Shown here in pieces: positions 8,309 through 15,613 of a stretch of 64,000 nucleotides of DNA. The DNA comes from JABFSA01 sp963827515. Its GTDB lineage: Bacteria; Acidobacteriota; Vicinamibacteria; Vicinamibacterales; UBA2999. Numbering within the stretch: the first letter of the stretch is position 1; every line of letters starts with the position of its first letter. Location of the stretch: positions 310,001 to 374,000 of the forward strand of contig CAWHBF010000025.1 of NCBI GenBank assembly GCA_963827515.1, read 5' to 3'. The notes beneath the pieces were generated by a model, which did no database searches, had not been told where the DNA came from, and saw only the letters and a list, made by a program, of their open reading frames with translations. A program made the translations under genes and the position numbers.

Positions 8309-8590
8309 CATGACGACGTTCCCGAAGTCTTCACAACTGCCTCTCGCGCCGAATGGCGATCGGCGGTCGGCTGGATGGCAGCCTTCTTCGTGATGTTCTG
8401 GTTGCTGGGAGCGCTCGTCACGGTGCCGCTCTTCGCGCTGGTGTATCTGGTCCTCGTGTCGCGACAGTCGGCGGTGGCGGCCGGCGCCTATGCCGTGGTG
8501 TCATGGGCGTTCGTCTACGGATTGTTCATCCAGTTGCTGCACATTCCGTTGCCGCCTGGCATTCTCCTCACGAGTTTGGGAGTGTTGTGA
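8270..8590 (+). pseudogene. tctB: C-terminal part of TctB, cut off by a repeat insertion
   Basis: After the repeat cluster this frame is open from 8270 to TGA 8588-8590. It encodes DDVPEVFTTASRAEWRSAVG and two membrane segments, MAAFFVMFWLLGALVTVPLF and a second one ending in FIQLLHIPLPPG. This is the second half of a TctB small membrane subunit; the usual LPLPxG ending is recognisable. Its first half is the tail of the gene at 6550. If translated separately it could begin at ATG 8375, but there is no good ribosome binding site. The stop overlaps the start of the next gene (TGATG). Activity of the transporter depends on whether the split is real or an assembly artefact. Confidence 0.75.
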
Positions 8591-9066
8591 TGAAGCATGC
8601 GGTCGCGCTGACCGTCAACGGGGAAGCCTGCGAGGGCGACGTGGAGCCGCGAACGCTCCTGGTGCACTTTCTGCGGGACCACGTCGGGCTGACCGGCACC
8701 CATGTGGGCTGTGTGGTGGGCGAGTGCGGCGCCTGCTCGGTGCTCGTGGACGGAGCTCTCGTGAAGTCGTGTCTGATGCTCGCGGTACAGGCCGATGGAC
8801 GCGAAGTCGTCACGATCGAGGGGCTGGCGGAGCGAGGGACCCTGCATCCGGTGCAAGAGGCCTTCGTACAACGATTTGCGCTGCAGTGTGGCTTCTGCAC
8901 GCCAGGTTTCGTCATGGCGGCTCAAGCGTTGCTCCGCAGCAACCCGACGCCGACCGAAGAGGACATTCGTCAGGTGCTGTCGAGCAATCTGTGCATGTGC
9001 ACGGGTTACATGCAGATCGTCGAGGCGGTGAAGGAGGCGGCAGCTCGCCTGCGATCATGCACATAG
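8590..9066 (+). CDS. Molybdenum hydroxylase 2Fe-2S subunit (CoxS/XdhA-like)
   Basis: This 158-residue protein is the iron-sulphur electron-transfer subunit of a xanthine dehydrogenase family enzyme. The plant-ferredoxin cluster motif is GCVVGECGACSV with a later Cys (VKSCLML), and the second cluster motif is QCGFCTPGF followed by NLCMCTGYMQIV. All eight cluster cysteines are present. The ATG at 8590 overlaps the TctB stop and its own end overlaps the start of the large subunit by ten bases, so S and L are translationally coupled. Substrates of the family include purines, aldehydes, nicotinate and aromatic CoA esters; the subunit alone does not tell which. Confidence 0.93.
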   Translation: MKHAVALTVNGEACEGDVEPRTLLVHFLRDHVGLTGTHVGCVVGECGACSVLVDGALVKSCLMLAVQADGREVVTIEGLAERGTLHPVQEAFVQRFALQCGFCTPGFVMAAQALLRSNPTPTEEDIRQVLSSNLCMCTGYMQIVEAVKEAAARLRSCT

Positions 9067-11526
9067 GACGGAGTCTGCGTAGCAAGGAAGCCCCACGGCA
9101 CGTCACGGGCCGCGGGCGTTTCGTGGATGATTTCACGCTGCCGCGGATGCTGCACGCCTGCATCCTGCGCAGCCCGTACGCGCATGCGCGAATCCTCTCC
9201 GTGCAGGGCCAGGCGGCCTCCGAGCGGCCAGGCGTCAAGGGTGTCCTGACGCCGGACGATGTGAAAGAGTTGTCGCGTCCATTCAAACCCGGACGTTATG
9301 CGTCTGGACTTCGCGTGCCCATCCCGGAGTACTCAGGGGCGGTCGGCAAGGTTCGGTACGTTGGCGAGCCCGTGGCGATGGTCGCGGCCGACACCCGTGC
9401 CAGAGCCGAGGATGCGCTGGAGGCGATCGAGGTCGACTACGAGGCGCTTGCCGCAGCCTCCACCATTGCGGCCGCCGCTGATCCTGCGGCGGCGCCGATC
9501 TATGAGGAGCTGGGGAGCAACGTCGCCTGGGAGGGCCACGTCTCGTATGGCGACATCGAGGGCGCGTTTGCGCGCGCCGACCGGGTCGTGCGCGAACGTC
9601 TGGAGATCCACCGATATAGCTCGACGCCGCTCGAGCCGTTCGCGTGTGTTGTCCATCACACGCCTGAGCTTCTGACCATCTGGTGCAACTCGCAGTCCCC
9701 GGATGTGATCTACGAAGCGATCACGGAGGCGCTCGGGATCGATACCGTGCGGGTCATCGTCCCCGACGTCGGAGGCGGGTTCGGTCAGAAGATTCATCTC
9801 ATCAGGAAGTACGCCGTCCTCACCGCGCTCATGGCGGTCAAGACCGGTCGGCCCGTGAAGTGGATCGAAGACCGGAGCGAGCACATGATGGCGGGCGGTC
9901 ACTCCTGTGAACAGGAGTTCGACGTCCAGGCCGCGGTCAAGTCAGACGGCGAAGTGCTCGGGCTCAAGATTCAGGACACCGACGACGTCGGGGGGTCGAT
10001 CAGCACGTTGACGATTCATTTCACCAACAAGCTGAACAATCTCTTCAACACCTACAAGGTGAAGCACCTGCGGCTCGATGGGCGATCCGTGCTGACCAAC
10101 AAGTGTCCGGTGGTGCCCAATCGTGGCATCGGCAAACCGGGGATGTGCTTCGTGTGGGAGCGCATCATGGACCGCATTGCCCAGGACTTGTCGCTCGATC
10201 CCCTTGCGGTTCGACGACGGAATCTGATTGGTGCGCACGAGTTCCCGTACACAACACCGAACGGCAACATCTACGGCAGCGGCGACTACCAGACGCTGCT
10301 CGACAAGGTGCTGGTGAACGTCGACTACGAAGGCGTTCGACGCAGGCAGACGGCAGGCGCGAGCGTCAGGGCGGAACGGCGTGCCGGAGGGGCGTCTCGT
10401 CGGCATCGGGGTCGTCATTGGCGTCGAGCCCGGCGGCCGAAACGCCGCCAGGGACATGGCGATCTTTCCTCAGTCGAAGCAGATGCCGGGCGCCGGTGGT
10501 GTCGAGGGTGCCACGGTCAAGCTCGAGAAGAACGGCTCGGTCATTTTCACGCTCGGGTCGCCGAGTTGCGGCCAGTCGCATGAAACGACCGCGTGCCAGA
10601 TCATTGCCGACGTGCTCGGCGCCAGGCCGGAGCGGATCGCTCTCGCAGCGACGTTCGACTCGGCGCGATCGCCGTGGGGCGTGTCGGCTTCCAACAGCGG
10701 CAACAATTTCCATCTCTACGACGTCGGCGCGGTGCACGGCGCGGCGACGCGCCTCCGAGAGAAGGTGCTCACGCTGGCCGCGCACCTGCTGAAGGTGGAG
10801 AAGGATCTGCTGAAAATCGAGGACGGTGTCATTTCCATCGTAGGGCGGGTTCCGCGACTTGTCCGCCGTAGCCTTGGCGAAGGTGGAAGCGGACCCGCCG
10901 CACCCGCCGAGATCACATTCGCCGAGCTTGGCAAGATCGCCTACGGGAATCAGGCGATGCTGCCCAAGGGCTTCGAAGGGGGGATGGAGGCCACGTATTA
11001 CCACAGCCACCCTCACGCGGATCCGCTCATGCTGCCCGACCTGGAGGGCCGCGTACGCGCGCAGTACACCTTTTCGTCCGCGGCGCATGCCGCCGTCGTC
11101 GAAGTCGATCGAGAGACCGGACGGGTTCGCGTGCTGCGTTACGTCATCGTGAGCGACAACGGCACGCTGATCAATCCGTCGGTGGTGGACGGCCAGATCT
11201 ACGGCTCCGCCGCGCATGGAATCTCGGTCGCGCTCGGCGAGGGGTTCGTCTATGGCGCCGACGGGCAGCTTCAAACGTTGACGCTACTCGATTACGGAAA
11301 GTCCACGACGCTGGAGACGCCGCACATCGAAATCGAGCACCACCCGGTGCCGGATCCGTTCACGACGCTGGGGCAGAAGGCAGCGGGTGAGGGCGCTGCG
11401 ATCCCGTCACCGGCAGCCATTGCCAGCGCGGTCGAAGACGCGCTGACGCCCCTTGGCGTGCGGGTGCGCACCCTCCCGTTGTCGCCAGAGCGAGTCTGGC
11501 AGTTGATCAACCGAGGCCGGGGGTGA
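9057..11526 (+). CDS. Molybdenum hydroxylase large (Mo-cofactor) subunit, frameshifted and with an in-frame repeat
   Basis: The product is the molybdopterin-binding catalytic subunit of a xanthine dehydrogenase family enzyme, about 820 residues once the frame change near 10350 is joined. Landmarks are VTGRGRFVDDF and LRSPYAHARI at the N-terminus, the cofactor loop VPDVGGGFGQK near residue 240, and near the C-terminus KAAGEGAAIPSPAAIASAVEDAL with the expected catalytic glutamate. The CODH active-loop Cys-Ser-Phe-Arg motif is not seen, so this is not a form I CO dehydrogenase. Around residue 600 a copy of the GTAGGGCGGGT repeat (10840-10900) adds about 21 residues (IVGRVPRLVRRSLGEGG...) without breaking the frame. 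Reading resumes in GVPEGRLVGIG after the frameshift. Confidence 0.88.
10840..10900. repeat. 61-base palindromic element inside the Mo-subunit gene
   Basis: The copy begins GTAGGGCGGGTTCCGCG and ends GCGGACCCGCCG. It is identical over its whole 61 bases to 8203-8263. Read in the gene's frame it encodes the low-complexity peptide VGRVPRLVRRSLGEGGSGPA, flanked by normal family sequence on both sides (LLKIEDGVIS before, EITFAELGKIAYG after). Confidence 0.92.
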
Positions 11527-11584
11527 GACGACCAAGTGCCAGGCAAATTACAAAGTGAAAAGTGCAACGGGAGAATCGCCTGGG

Positions 11585-12598
11585 CTACGTCGCGGCAGGC
11601 AGGCGGAAGAAGACGCGACAGGCGTTGTGCTCGAAGATCTTTGCCTTGTCGGCTGGGGACAGGTCGATGGCCTCCATCGCCTTGAGTGCGACGTCGATGT
11701 ATTTGAGTCCGCCCTGCGTGTCGAACGGCATGTCGGTGGCGAACATGACGCGATCGACACCGAAGAAATCGATGCCGCAGCGCAGCGCGGAGACCGACCC
11801 GATGGTGATGGTGTCGGCATAGAACTGCTTGAAGTAGTCGAACGGATGCTGCTGGAGCCCGATAGGCTCGTTCTTGACACGTGCGGCATTGAGCAGCTTG
11901 TCATAGCCCTCCCGGATCCGCTCAGCGGCATACGGCGCGAAACCGCCCAGGTGATGCGTGACGATCTTGATGTCGGGGTGCCGATCGAAGACGCCGGAGA
12001 AGGTCAGCCGAGCCATTGCGGACACGGTGTCGTAGAGCCAGCCAATCGCACGCCACGTGTCGAACCGGCTCGCCGTTTCGGTTGGGTAGTCCGGCCGATC
12101 GGCGCTTCGAACCGGGTGCAGCAGGATCGGGACGTCGAGCTCGGCGACTTTGGCGAAGAAGGGACGGAAGCGGGGATCGTCGAGCGGCACACCCTGAACG
12201 TCGGTGTAGAGCTGGACGCCACGCAGTCCGAGCTGATCGATCGCACGCTCGAGCTCGCGAATCGCGACGTCGATGTCGTTCATCGGCAGGCACGCGGCCG
12301 CGCCGAAGAATCGTTCCGGATAGCGGGCGACGAGCTCCGCCATCTCGTCGTTGGCGATCCTGGACAGATCCAACGCGTTGCCCACGTCGGCGAACGTCTC
12401 GACGGGGGGATTGGCTGTCGTGAGGATCTGCGTGTATCCCTCACCGGCGGTATCCATCGCTCGGAACCGTGCGTCCAGGTCGAAGAGCGCGGGCATGACT
12501 CGCTCCTGGTCCTGCAGACGCATCTGCGGAGGCGCGATCTTGAGCCTGGCCTCGCGATATCTGGGCGTGACGATGTGGTTGAAGATGTCGATTTTCAT
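11585..12598 (-). CDS. Amidohydrolase family 2 (ACMSD-like) decarboxylase/hydrolase
   Basis: The product of 337 residues is a TIM-barrel metal enzyme of the amidohydrolase-2 family, which includes ACMSD and several non-oxidative aromatic decarboxylases. It opens with KIDIFNHIVTPRY, where the family normally has a metal-binding HxH; here the first position is Asn (FNHI). Other ligands are visible: ILLHPVR, IVTHHLGGFAPY and GVDRVMFATDMPFD. The start is ATG 12596-12598 on the reverse strand; longer readings run into repeat DNA. It is transcribed against the flanking hydroxylase subunit genes, and lies between the large and FAD subunits, so it probably acts on the same aromatic or heterocyclic acid pathway. 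Confidence 0.87.
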   Translation of the reverse strand: MKIDIFNHIVTPRYREARLKIAPPQMRLQDQERVMPALFDLDARFRAMDTAGEGYTQILTTANPPVETFADVGNALDLSRIANDEMAELVARYPERFFGAAACLPMNDIDVAIRELERAIDQLGLRGVQLYTDVQGVPLDDPRFRPFFAKVAELDVPILLHPVRSADRPDYPTETASRFDTWRAIGWLYDTVSAMARLTFSGVFDRHPDIKIVTHHLGGFAPYAAERIREGYDKLLNAARVKNEPIGLQQHPFDYFKQFYADTITIGSVSALRCGIDFFGVDRVMFATDMPFDTQGGLKYIDVALKAMEAIDLSPADKAKIFEHNACRVFFRLPAAT

Positions 12599-12610
12599 AA
12601 TGATCACGGG

Positions 12611-12679
12611 CCACAGAGGCACAGAGACGCAGAGAAAAATCTCTGTTTGTTTTCCTCTGTGCCCCTGCGTCTCTGTGGC
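12611..12679. repeat. CACAGAGGCACAGAG-type palindrome
   Basis: The left half CCACAGAGGCACAGAGACGC and the right half (CTCTGTGCCCCTGCGTCTCTGTGG) are near-perfect inverted repeats around a short AT-rich centre. A second copy lies at 32245-32315. This one sits only about 12 bases upstream of the amidohydrolase start codon, so the promoter must lie in or beyond it. Confidence 0.85.
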
Positions 12680-12697
12680 GTTGCCGTCGTGGTCACA

Positions 12698-12728
12698 GTA
12701 GGGCGGGTGCCGCGAAGCGGACCCGCCG
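12698..12728. repeat. GTAGGGCGGGT palindromic element
   Basis: A minimal 31-base copy (GTAGGGCGGGTGCCGCG then AAGCGGACCCGCCG) lies ten bases upstream of the GTG start of the FAD subunit gene, between the divergent amidohydrolase and FAD subunit genes. Confidence 0.85.
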
Positions 12729-12738
12729 GGAGATGTAA

Positions 12739-13629
12739 GTGTATCCCGCGGAATTCGAATATTTCTCACCGCGCACCGTGGATGAGGCGCTGAACCTCCT
12801 CGTCAAGTACGGCGAGGAGGCCAAGATTCTCTCGGGAGGGCAAAGCCTCGTCCCGATGATGAAGCTGCGGATCGCCAGCCCGCGCTATCTGATCGACATC
12901 AACCGGATCGACGGTCTGGCGGGCTTGCGCCGAGTCGACGATCGGGTGTCGATGGGTGCGCTCTGCCGGCATGCTGACGTCGCGGCCTCGCCGCTGGTTC
13001 AGGAGCATCTGCCGCTCATGCTCGATGCCGTCCGATTGACGGCTGATGTGCAGGTTCGCAATCGGGGCACTGTCGCTGGAAGTCTGGCGCATGCGGACCC
13101 CGCGGGTGACTGGCCGGCCGCGCTGATGGCCCTCGATACCCACGTCACGATCGCGAGCCCGCGTGGACGCCGGACGCTGGCGCTCGATGTGTTCATTCTT
13201 GATGCCTACACCACCGACCTTGCAGCGGACGAGATGGTCACGGAGGTGTCGGTGTCGATTCCGCGGCCGCCCGCAGGCGGGGCGTACGTGAAGTTCGAGA
13301 AGCGCGCCGGCGACTTCGCGGTCGCGAGCATCGGCGTGCAGCTCGCGCTCGATGGCGATCGATGTGTCGCCGTCGCGGTGAGCCTTGGCGCCCTGGGGGC
13401 CAGGCCGATCCGGGCGCGAGCCGCAGAGGCGTCCCTGGAGGGACGCGTGGTGTCCGTGGAGCTGCTCGGTCGGGCGGAGGAGCTCGTTCGAGAGGCCGCG
13501 CAACCCTTTGAGGACACGCGAGGATCGGTCGAGTACAAACGTCACTTGGCCGGCGTGCTCTTCCGGCGTGCGTTCGCCGTGGCGACGGATCGCGCGCGTG
13601 GAATTCAGGTCCCCACGCTGCATGTCTAG
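12739..13629 (+). CDS. Molybdenum hydroxylase FAD subunit (CoxM-like)
   Basis: This 296-residue protein is the FAD-binding subunit that completes the S-L-M set. It begins with GTG at 12739 (YPAEFEYFSPRTVDEALNLL), matching the conserved N-terminus of CoxM proteins. The FAD pyrophosphate loops are AKILSGGQSLVPMMKLR at about residue 31 and TVAGSLAHADPAGDWPAAL near residue 112, and the C-terminal domain carries GDFAVASIGVQLALDG. Electrons would pass from the Mo site through the 2Fe-2S clusters to this FAD. The gene is separated from S and L by a reverse-strand amidohydrolase and repeats, an arrangement not usual in compact Cox operons. Confidence 0.92.
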   Translation: MYPAEFEYFSPRTVDEALNLLVKYGEEAKILSGGQSLVPMMKLRIASPRYLIDINRIDGLAGLRRVDDRVSMGALCRHADVAASPLVQEHLPLMLDAVRLTADVQVRNRGTVAGSLAHADPAGDWPAALMALDTHVTIASPRGRRTLALDVFILDAYTTDLAADEMVTEVSVSIPRPPAGGAYVKFEKRAGDFAVASIGVQLALDGDRCVAVAVSLGALGARPIRARAAEASLEGRVVSVELLGRAEELVREAAQPFEDTRGSVEYKRHLAGVLFRRAFAVATDRARGIQVPTLHV

Positions 13630-13630
13630 C

Positions 13631-13729
13631 TAGAGCGGTTTGCGTTTCGATGTAGAGCGCACGCTTCAGCGTGCGCGTGTCCGCGGAGGCTAAAGCCTCC
13701 GCTCTACGCCGAATCGAAAAACGGTCTAG
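13631..13729. repeat. Bipartite hairpin element, TAGAGCGGTTT...AAACGGTCTA
   Basis: The element is framed by the imperfect inverted ends TAGAGCGGTT and AACGGTCTA, then TTTCGAT and ATCGAAA, then GTAGAGCG and CGCTCTAC. Inside are two hairpins, CGCACGCTTCAGCGTGCG and CGGAGGCTAAAGCCTCCG. A diverged copy with the same order lies at 48134-48238 and a partial one at 24354-24412. This nested inverted arrangement resembles the paired REP units called BIMEs. Confidence 0.88.
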
Positions 13730-13786
13730 CCGGTAGCCGGTAGCCGGTGGGGATAGTAGGGCGGGTGCCGCGTAGCGGACCCGCCG
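13730..13786. repeat. GGTAGCCGG tandem followed by a GTAGGGCGGGT element
   Basis: A short CCGGTAGCCGGTAGCCGGT array (13730-13749), related to 418-535, is followed by a 31-base copy of the GTAGGGCGGGT palindrome at 13756-13786. Together with the preceding bipartite element, three unrelated repeat families are stacked in one intergenic space. Confidence 0.82.
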
Positions 13787-13795
13787 AGGCTGCCC

Positions 13796-14186
13796 TCAGC
13801 GCGTGGTGGCGGTCGCTTGAATCGACGTCTGGTAGCTCAACGTGGACGCCCATGTTCCGCCGCGGTTCACCCACACGCGGGTGATCTGGAGCGGCGCGCC
13901 GCTGACCGGCCGATGCTGCGATCGCATGACGACCGCGTCATCGAAGTCGAAGAGACGCGCCGAGATGAGCTCGGTGGGCGAGACGCCGCCGAACGTCGCC
14001 TTGCGCAAGCCGTCGAGGCGTTCTGCTCTTGCTGAACGTGCGATCGCTGTTGGAACTGACGAGGATGAACTCGTCCGCCACATGCGTGCCCCAGTTCGCG
14101 ACGTCGGCCGCGTGGGCGGAGGTTTCGAGCGCCTGGTAGGCCGCGATGACGGCTCGTTCGTTCGCGTTGGTCGGTTCGTACGGCAA
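13796..14186 (-). pseudogene. SnoaL/DUF4440-like domain, second half of a tandem, frameshifted
   Basis: Downstream of the stop of the gene at 14202 and in the same frame, translation would read ARLPYEPTNANERAVIAAYQALE and then VADEFILVSSNSDRTFSK, a nuclear-transport-factor-2-like fold start. At about 14030 one extra base shifts the frame, after which AERLDGLRKATFGGVSP and LQITRVWVNRGGTWASTLSYQ complete the domain. The unit was either the second domain of one protein with an in-frame TGA between the halves, or a separate small gene. No good start site is visible. Role unknown; such domains often bind small ligands or act as isomerases. Confidence 0.6.
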
Positions 14187-14201
14187 TCGTGCGGCAAGGA
14201 T

Positions 14202-14690
14202 TCACGCACTCCTTGCCGGTGCCTGGGGTGGAGGTTGGCGGCGAGTGGCTAGCGATTGCACCTCGTGGTAGACGAACAGGCGCCAACCTTCAGGCCGTTG
14301 CACCCAGACGCGCAGGCCGTGCAGCTTGTCCTTGTGGATCTGCACCACGCCCACCCGTGTGTAGTTGAAGCGACGGACGTCGGCGCCGCTCTCGTCCCCG
14401 ATCGCTGGGGTCGGGAAGGTTTGCGTCATGTCGGCCTTGCCGATCGTGCGACCCGTCGCATCCGTCCAGGTGACGTCCTCGTCCACGAGGGCCAGCGCGG
14501 CTGCCGAGTTGGACGTCGCGATCGCCTGCGTCAGCGCGGCGTCGGCGGTCAGGATCGGGTCGACGGGTGCGGGTGCCGTTGCCGTCTCGACAGGCTGAGG
14601 CGCTGATTCCGGCGCTGGCGAGCAGCCGAGGGCAAGCACGAGGCAGGCGGCGGCGACACATGGCGCGAGCGAGACACGGTCGGTCATCAT
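14202..14690 (-). CDS. SnoaL/DUF4440-like lipoprotein
   Basis: The product of 162 residues has a lipoprotein signal (CLVLALGCS, Cys near residue 23) followed by a Pro/Ala linker and a single NTF2-like domain: ADAALTQAIATSNSAAALALVDEDVTWTDA, DMTQTFPT, and RFNYTRVGVVQIHKDKLHGLRVWVQRPEGWRLFVYHEVQS. This is the pattern of DUF4440 or steroid-isomerase-like proteins, where the last strands end in W.L.YHE. The stop at 14202-14204 separates it in frame from a second similar domain. It is transcribed divergently from the CoxG-like gene. Confidence 0.75.
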   Translation of the reverse strand: MMTDRVSLAPCVAAACLVLALGCSPAPESAPQPVETATAPAPVDPILTADAALTQAIATSNSAAALALVDEDVTWTDATGRTIGKADMTQTFPTPAIGDESGADVRRFNYTRVGVVQIHKDKLHGLRVWVQRPEGWRLFVYHEVQSLATRRQPPPQAPARSA

Positions 14691-14727
14691 GGAACGAATA
14701 TATACCTAGCTGAGGCGAGAGGACGTC

Positions 14728-15177
14728 ATGCACCTGGATGGGCAGTTCACGATCAACGCGGCGCGACCCGATGTCTATGCGTTTCTCACCGATCCCAGTC
14801 GCGTCAGCCTTCACATGCCTGACGTGAAGAACGTGGTGATCGATGATCAAGACCACTTCACCGTGACCGCCCGCGTCGGCGTCTCGCACATCAAGGGTGA
14901 TGTGGTGATGAAGCTCACGATCAAGGATCGTCAGCCGCCGGTGAGCACCACGATTGTGGGGAAGGGCAACGGACTCGCGAGCGCCGTGGACATGGTGACC
15001 AGCTTCAGGCTCGAGCCAGGGGAGAGCGGCGATACCGTGGTCCACTGGCAGGGCGACGTGACGATATCCGGAAAGCTCGCGGCCTTCGGCCCTCAGGGCC
15101 TCATGGATCGGATCGCCAGAAAGAACATCGATACGTTCATCGAAGGGATCAGGAACGGCCTCGGCGGCGGCTCCTGA
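14728..15177 (+). CDS. CoxG-like (SRPBCC superfamily) protein
   Basis: The product of 149 residues starts at ATG 14728 with GGCGAGAGGACGTC upstream. The sequence MHLDGQFTINAARPDVYAFLTDPSRVSLHMPDV is the classic CoxG opening, followed by TARVGVSHIKGDVVMKLTI and a C-terminal helix GPQGLMDRIARKNIDTFIEGI. CoxG proteins are helix-grip fold proteins found with molybdenum hydroxylases; in CO oxidisers CoxG is linked to membrane anchoring of the enzyme. Its presence here supports the view that the 8.6-13.6 kb genes make a working hydroxylase. Confidence 0.88.
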   Translation: MHLDGQFTINAARPDVYAFLTDPSRVSLHMPDVKNVVIDDQDHFTVTARVGVSHIKGDVVMKLTIKDRQPPVSTTIVGKGNGLASAVDMVTSFRLEPGESGDTVVHWQGDVTISGKLAAFGPQGLMDRIARKNIDTFIEGIRNGLGGGS

Positions 15178-15201
15178 TTCGCCCACGGAGGCGGACGGCT
15201 T

Positions 15202-15599
15202 CTACTGGAGCAGCGGGATAGTGGCGGCTGCGGGCGGATGGGCCGTGACTGGAGATACGCGTAGATGTGCGCGAGATCGGTGTCCGGCACGAGACGCTCG
15301 GTGTACGGCGGCATCTGATTGGTCGGCCGCCGGACGTACCGCGAGAAACCGGCGTACGGAAGAGGACGCGGTGCCAGCCGAGGGCCGGCGGCGCCGCCCT
15401 GACCCTCGTAGCCGTGGCATTGATAGCAGCCGACGCTGACGTAGAGCTTCTTGCCGGTGTCCGCGTTCCCCGCAGGCGCCGCAGGCGTTGGCGCGGCGGG
15501 CGTCGTCTGTGCCTGGACCGCCGCGAGCGAGACCACGGCCGTGGTGATGACGGTCGCGAAAGCAAGAAGGACCTTCATTTTGCATTTTGAATTTTGCAT
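15202..15599 (-). CDS. Exported mono-haem cytochrome c, probably frameshifted at its end
   Basis: A Sec signal peptide (VLLAFATVITTAVVSLAAVQAQ) is followed by a small class I cytochrome c with haem motif CYQCH (GKKLYVSVGCYQCHGYEGQGG) and a distal Met region TNQMPPYTERLVPDTDLAHIYAYLQS. The expected end, TIPLLQ and stop at 15202, lies in the adjacent frame, so one base seems missing or extra near 15235. The start at 15599 has AAGGA seven bases upstream and adds MQNSKCK, which is encoded by a dispersed repeat. It would accept electrons in the periplasm, possibly from the Tat-exported enzyme encoded just upstream. Confidence 0.8.
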
Positions 15600-15609
15600 C
15601 TTGAATTCC
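15574..15609. repeat. TTTTGCATTTTGAATTTTGC repeat overlapping a start codon
   Basis: An AT-rich stretch of alternating CATTTTG and GAATTTTG units stands out from the GC-rich surroundings. It supplies both the start codon and the first seven codons of the cytochrome c gene. No second copy is in the window, so calling it dispersed rests on recollection of similar AT-rich units in other environmental genomes. Confidence 0.55.
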
Positions 15610-15613
15610 TTCT

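Noticed and set aside
6931..8421. Long open frame of 496 codons antisense to the tctA gene
   Set aside because: It has no family resemblance, is rich in His, Arg and Gln as expected from antisense reading of GC-rich code, and lies fully opposite a clear TctA permease.
9057..11526. Form I carbon monoxide dehydrogenase large subunit
   Set aside because: The active-site Cys-Ser-Phe-Arg loop was not found; the CoxG-like gene alone is not enough to call CO oxidation.
11535..11563. AT-rich AAATTACAAAGTGAAAAGTG tract as another dispersed repeat
   Set aside because: Only a vague partial match (GGAAAGTGCAAAGTTTG at 29277) exists in the window, so family membership cannot be supported.
12599..12769. 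N-terminal extension of the amidohydrolase (ATETQGHRGKQTEIFL...)
   Set aside because: It is encoded by the CACAGAGG palindrome and a GTAGGGCGGGT element; homologues start at MKIDIFNH.
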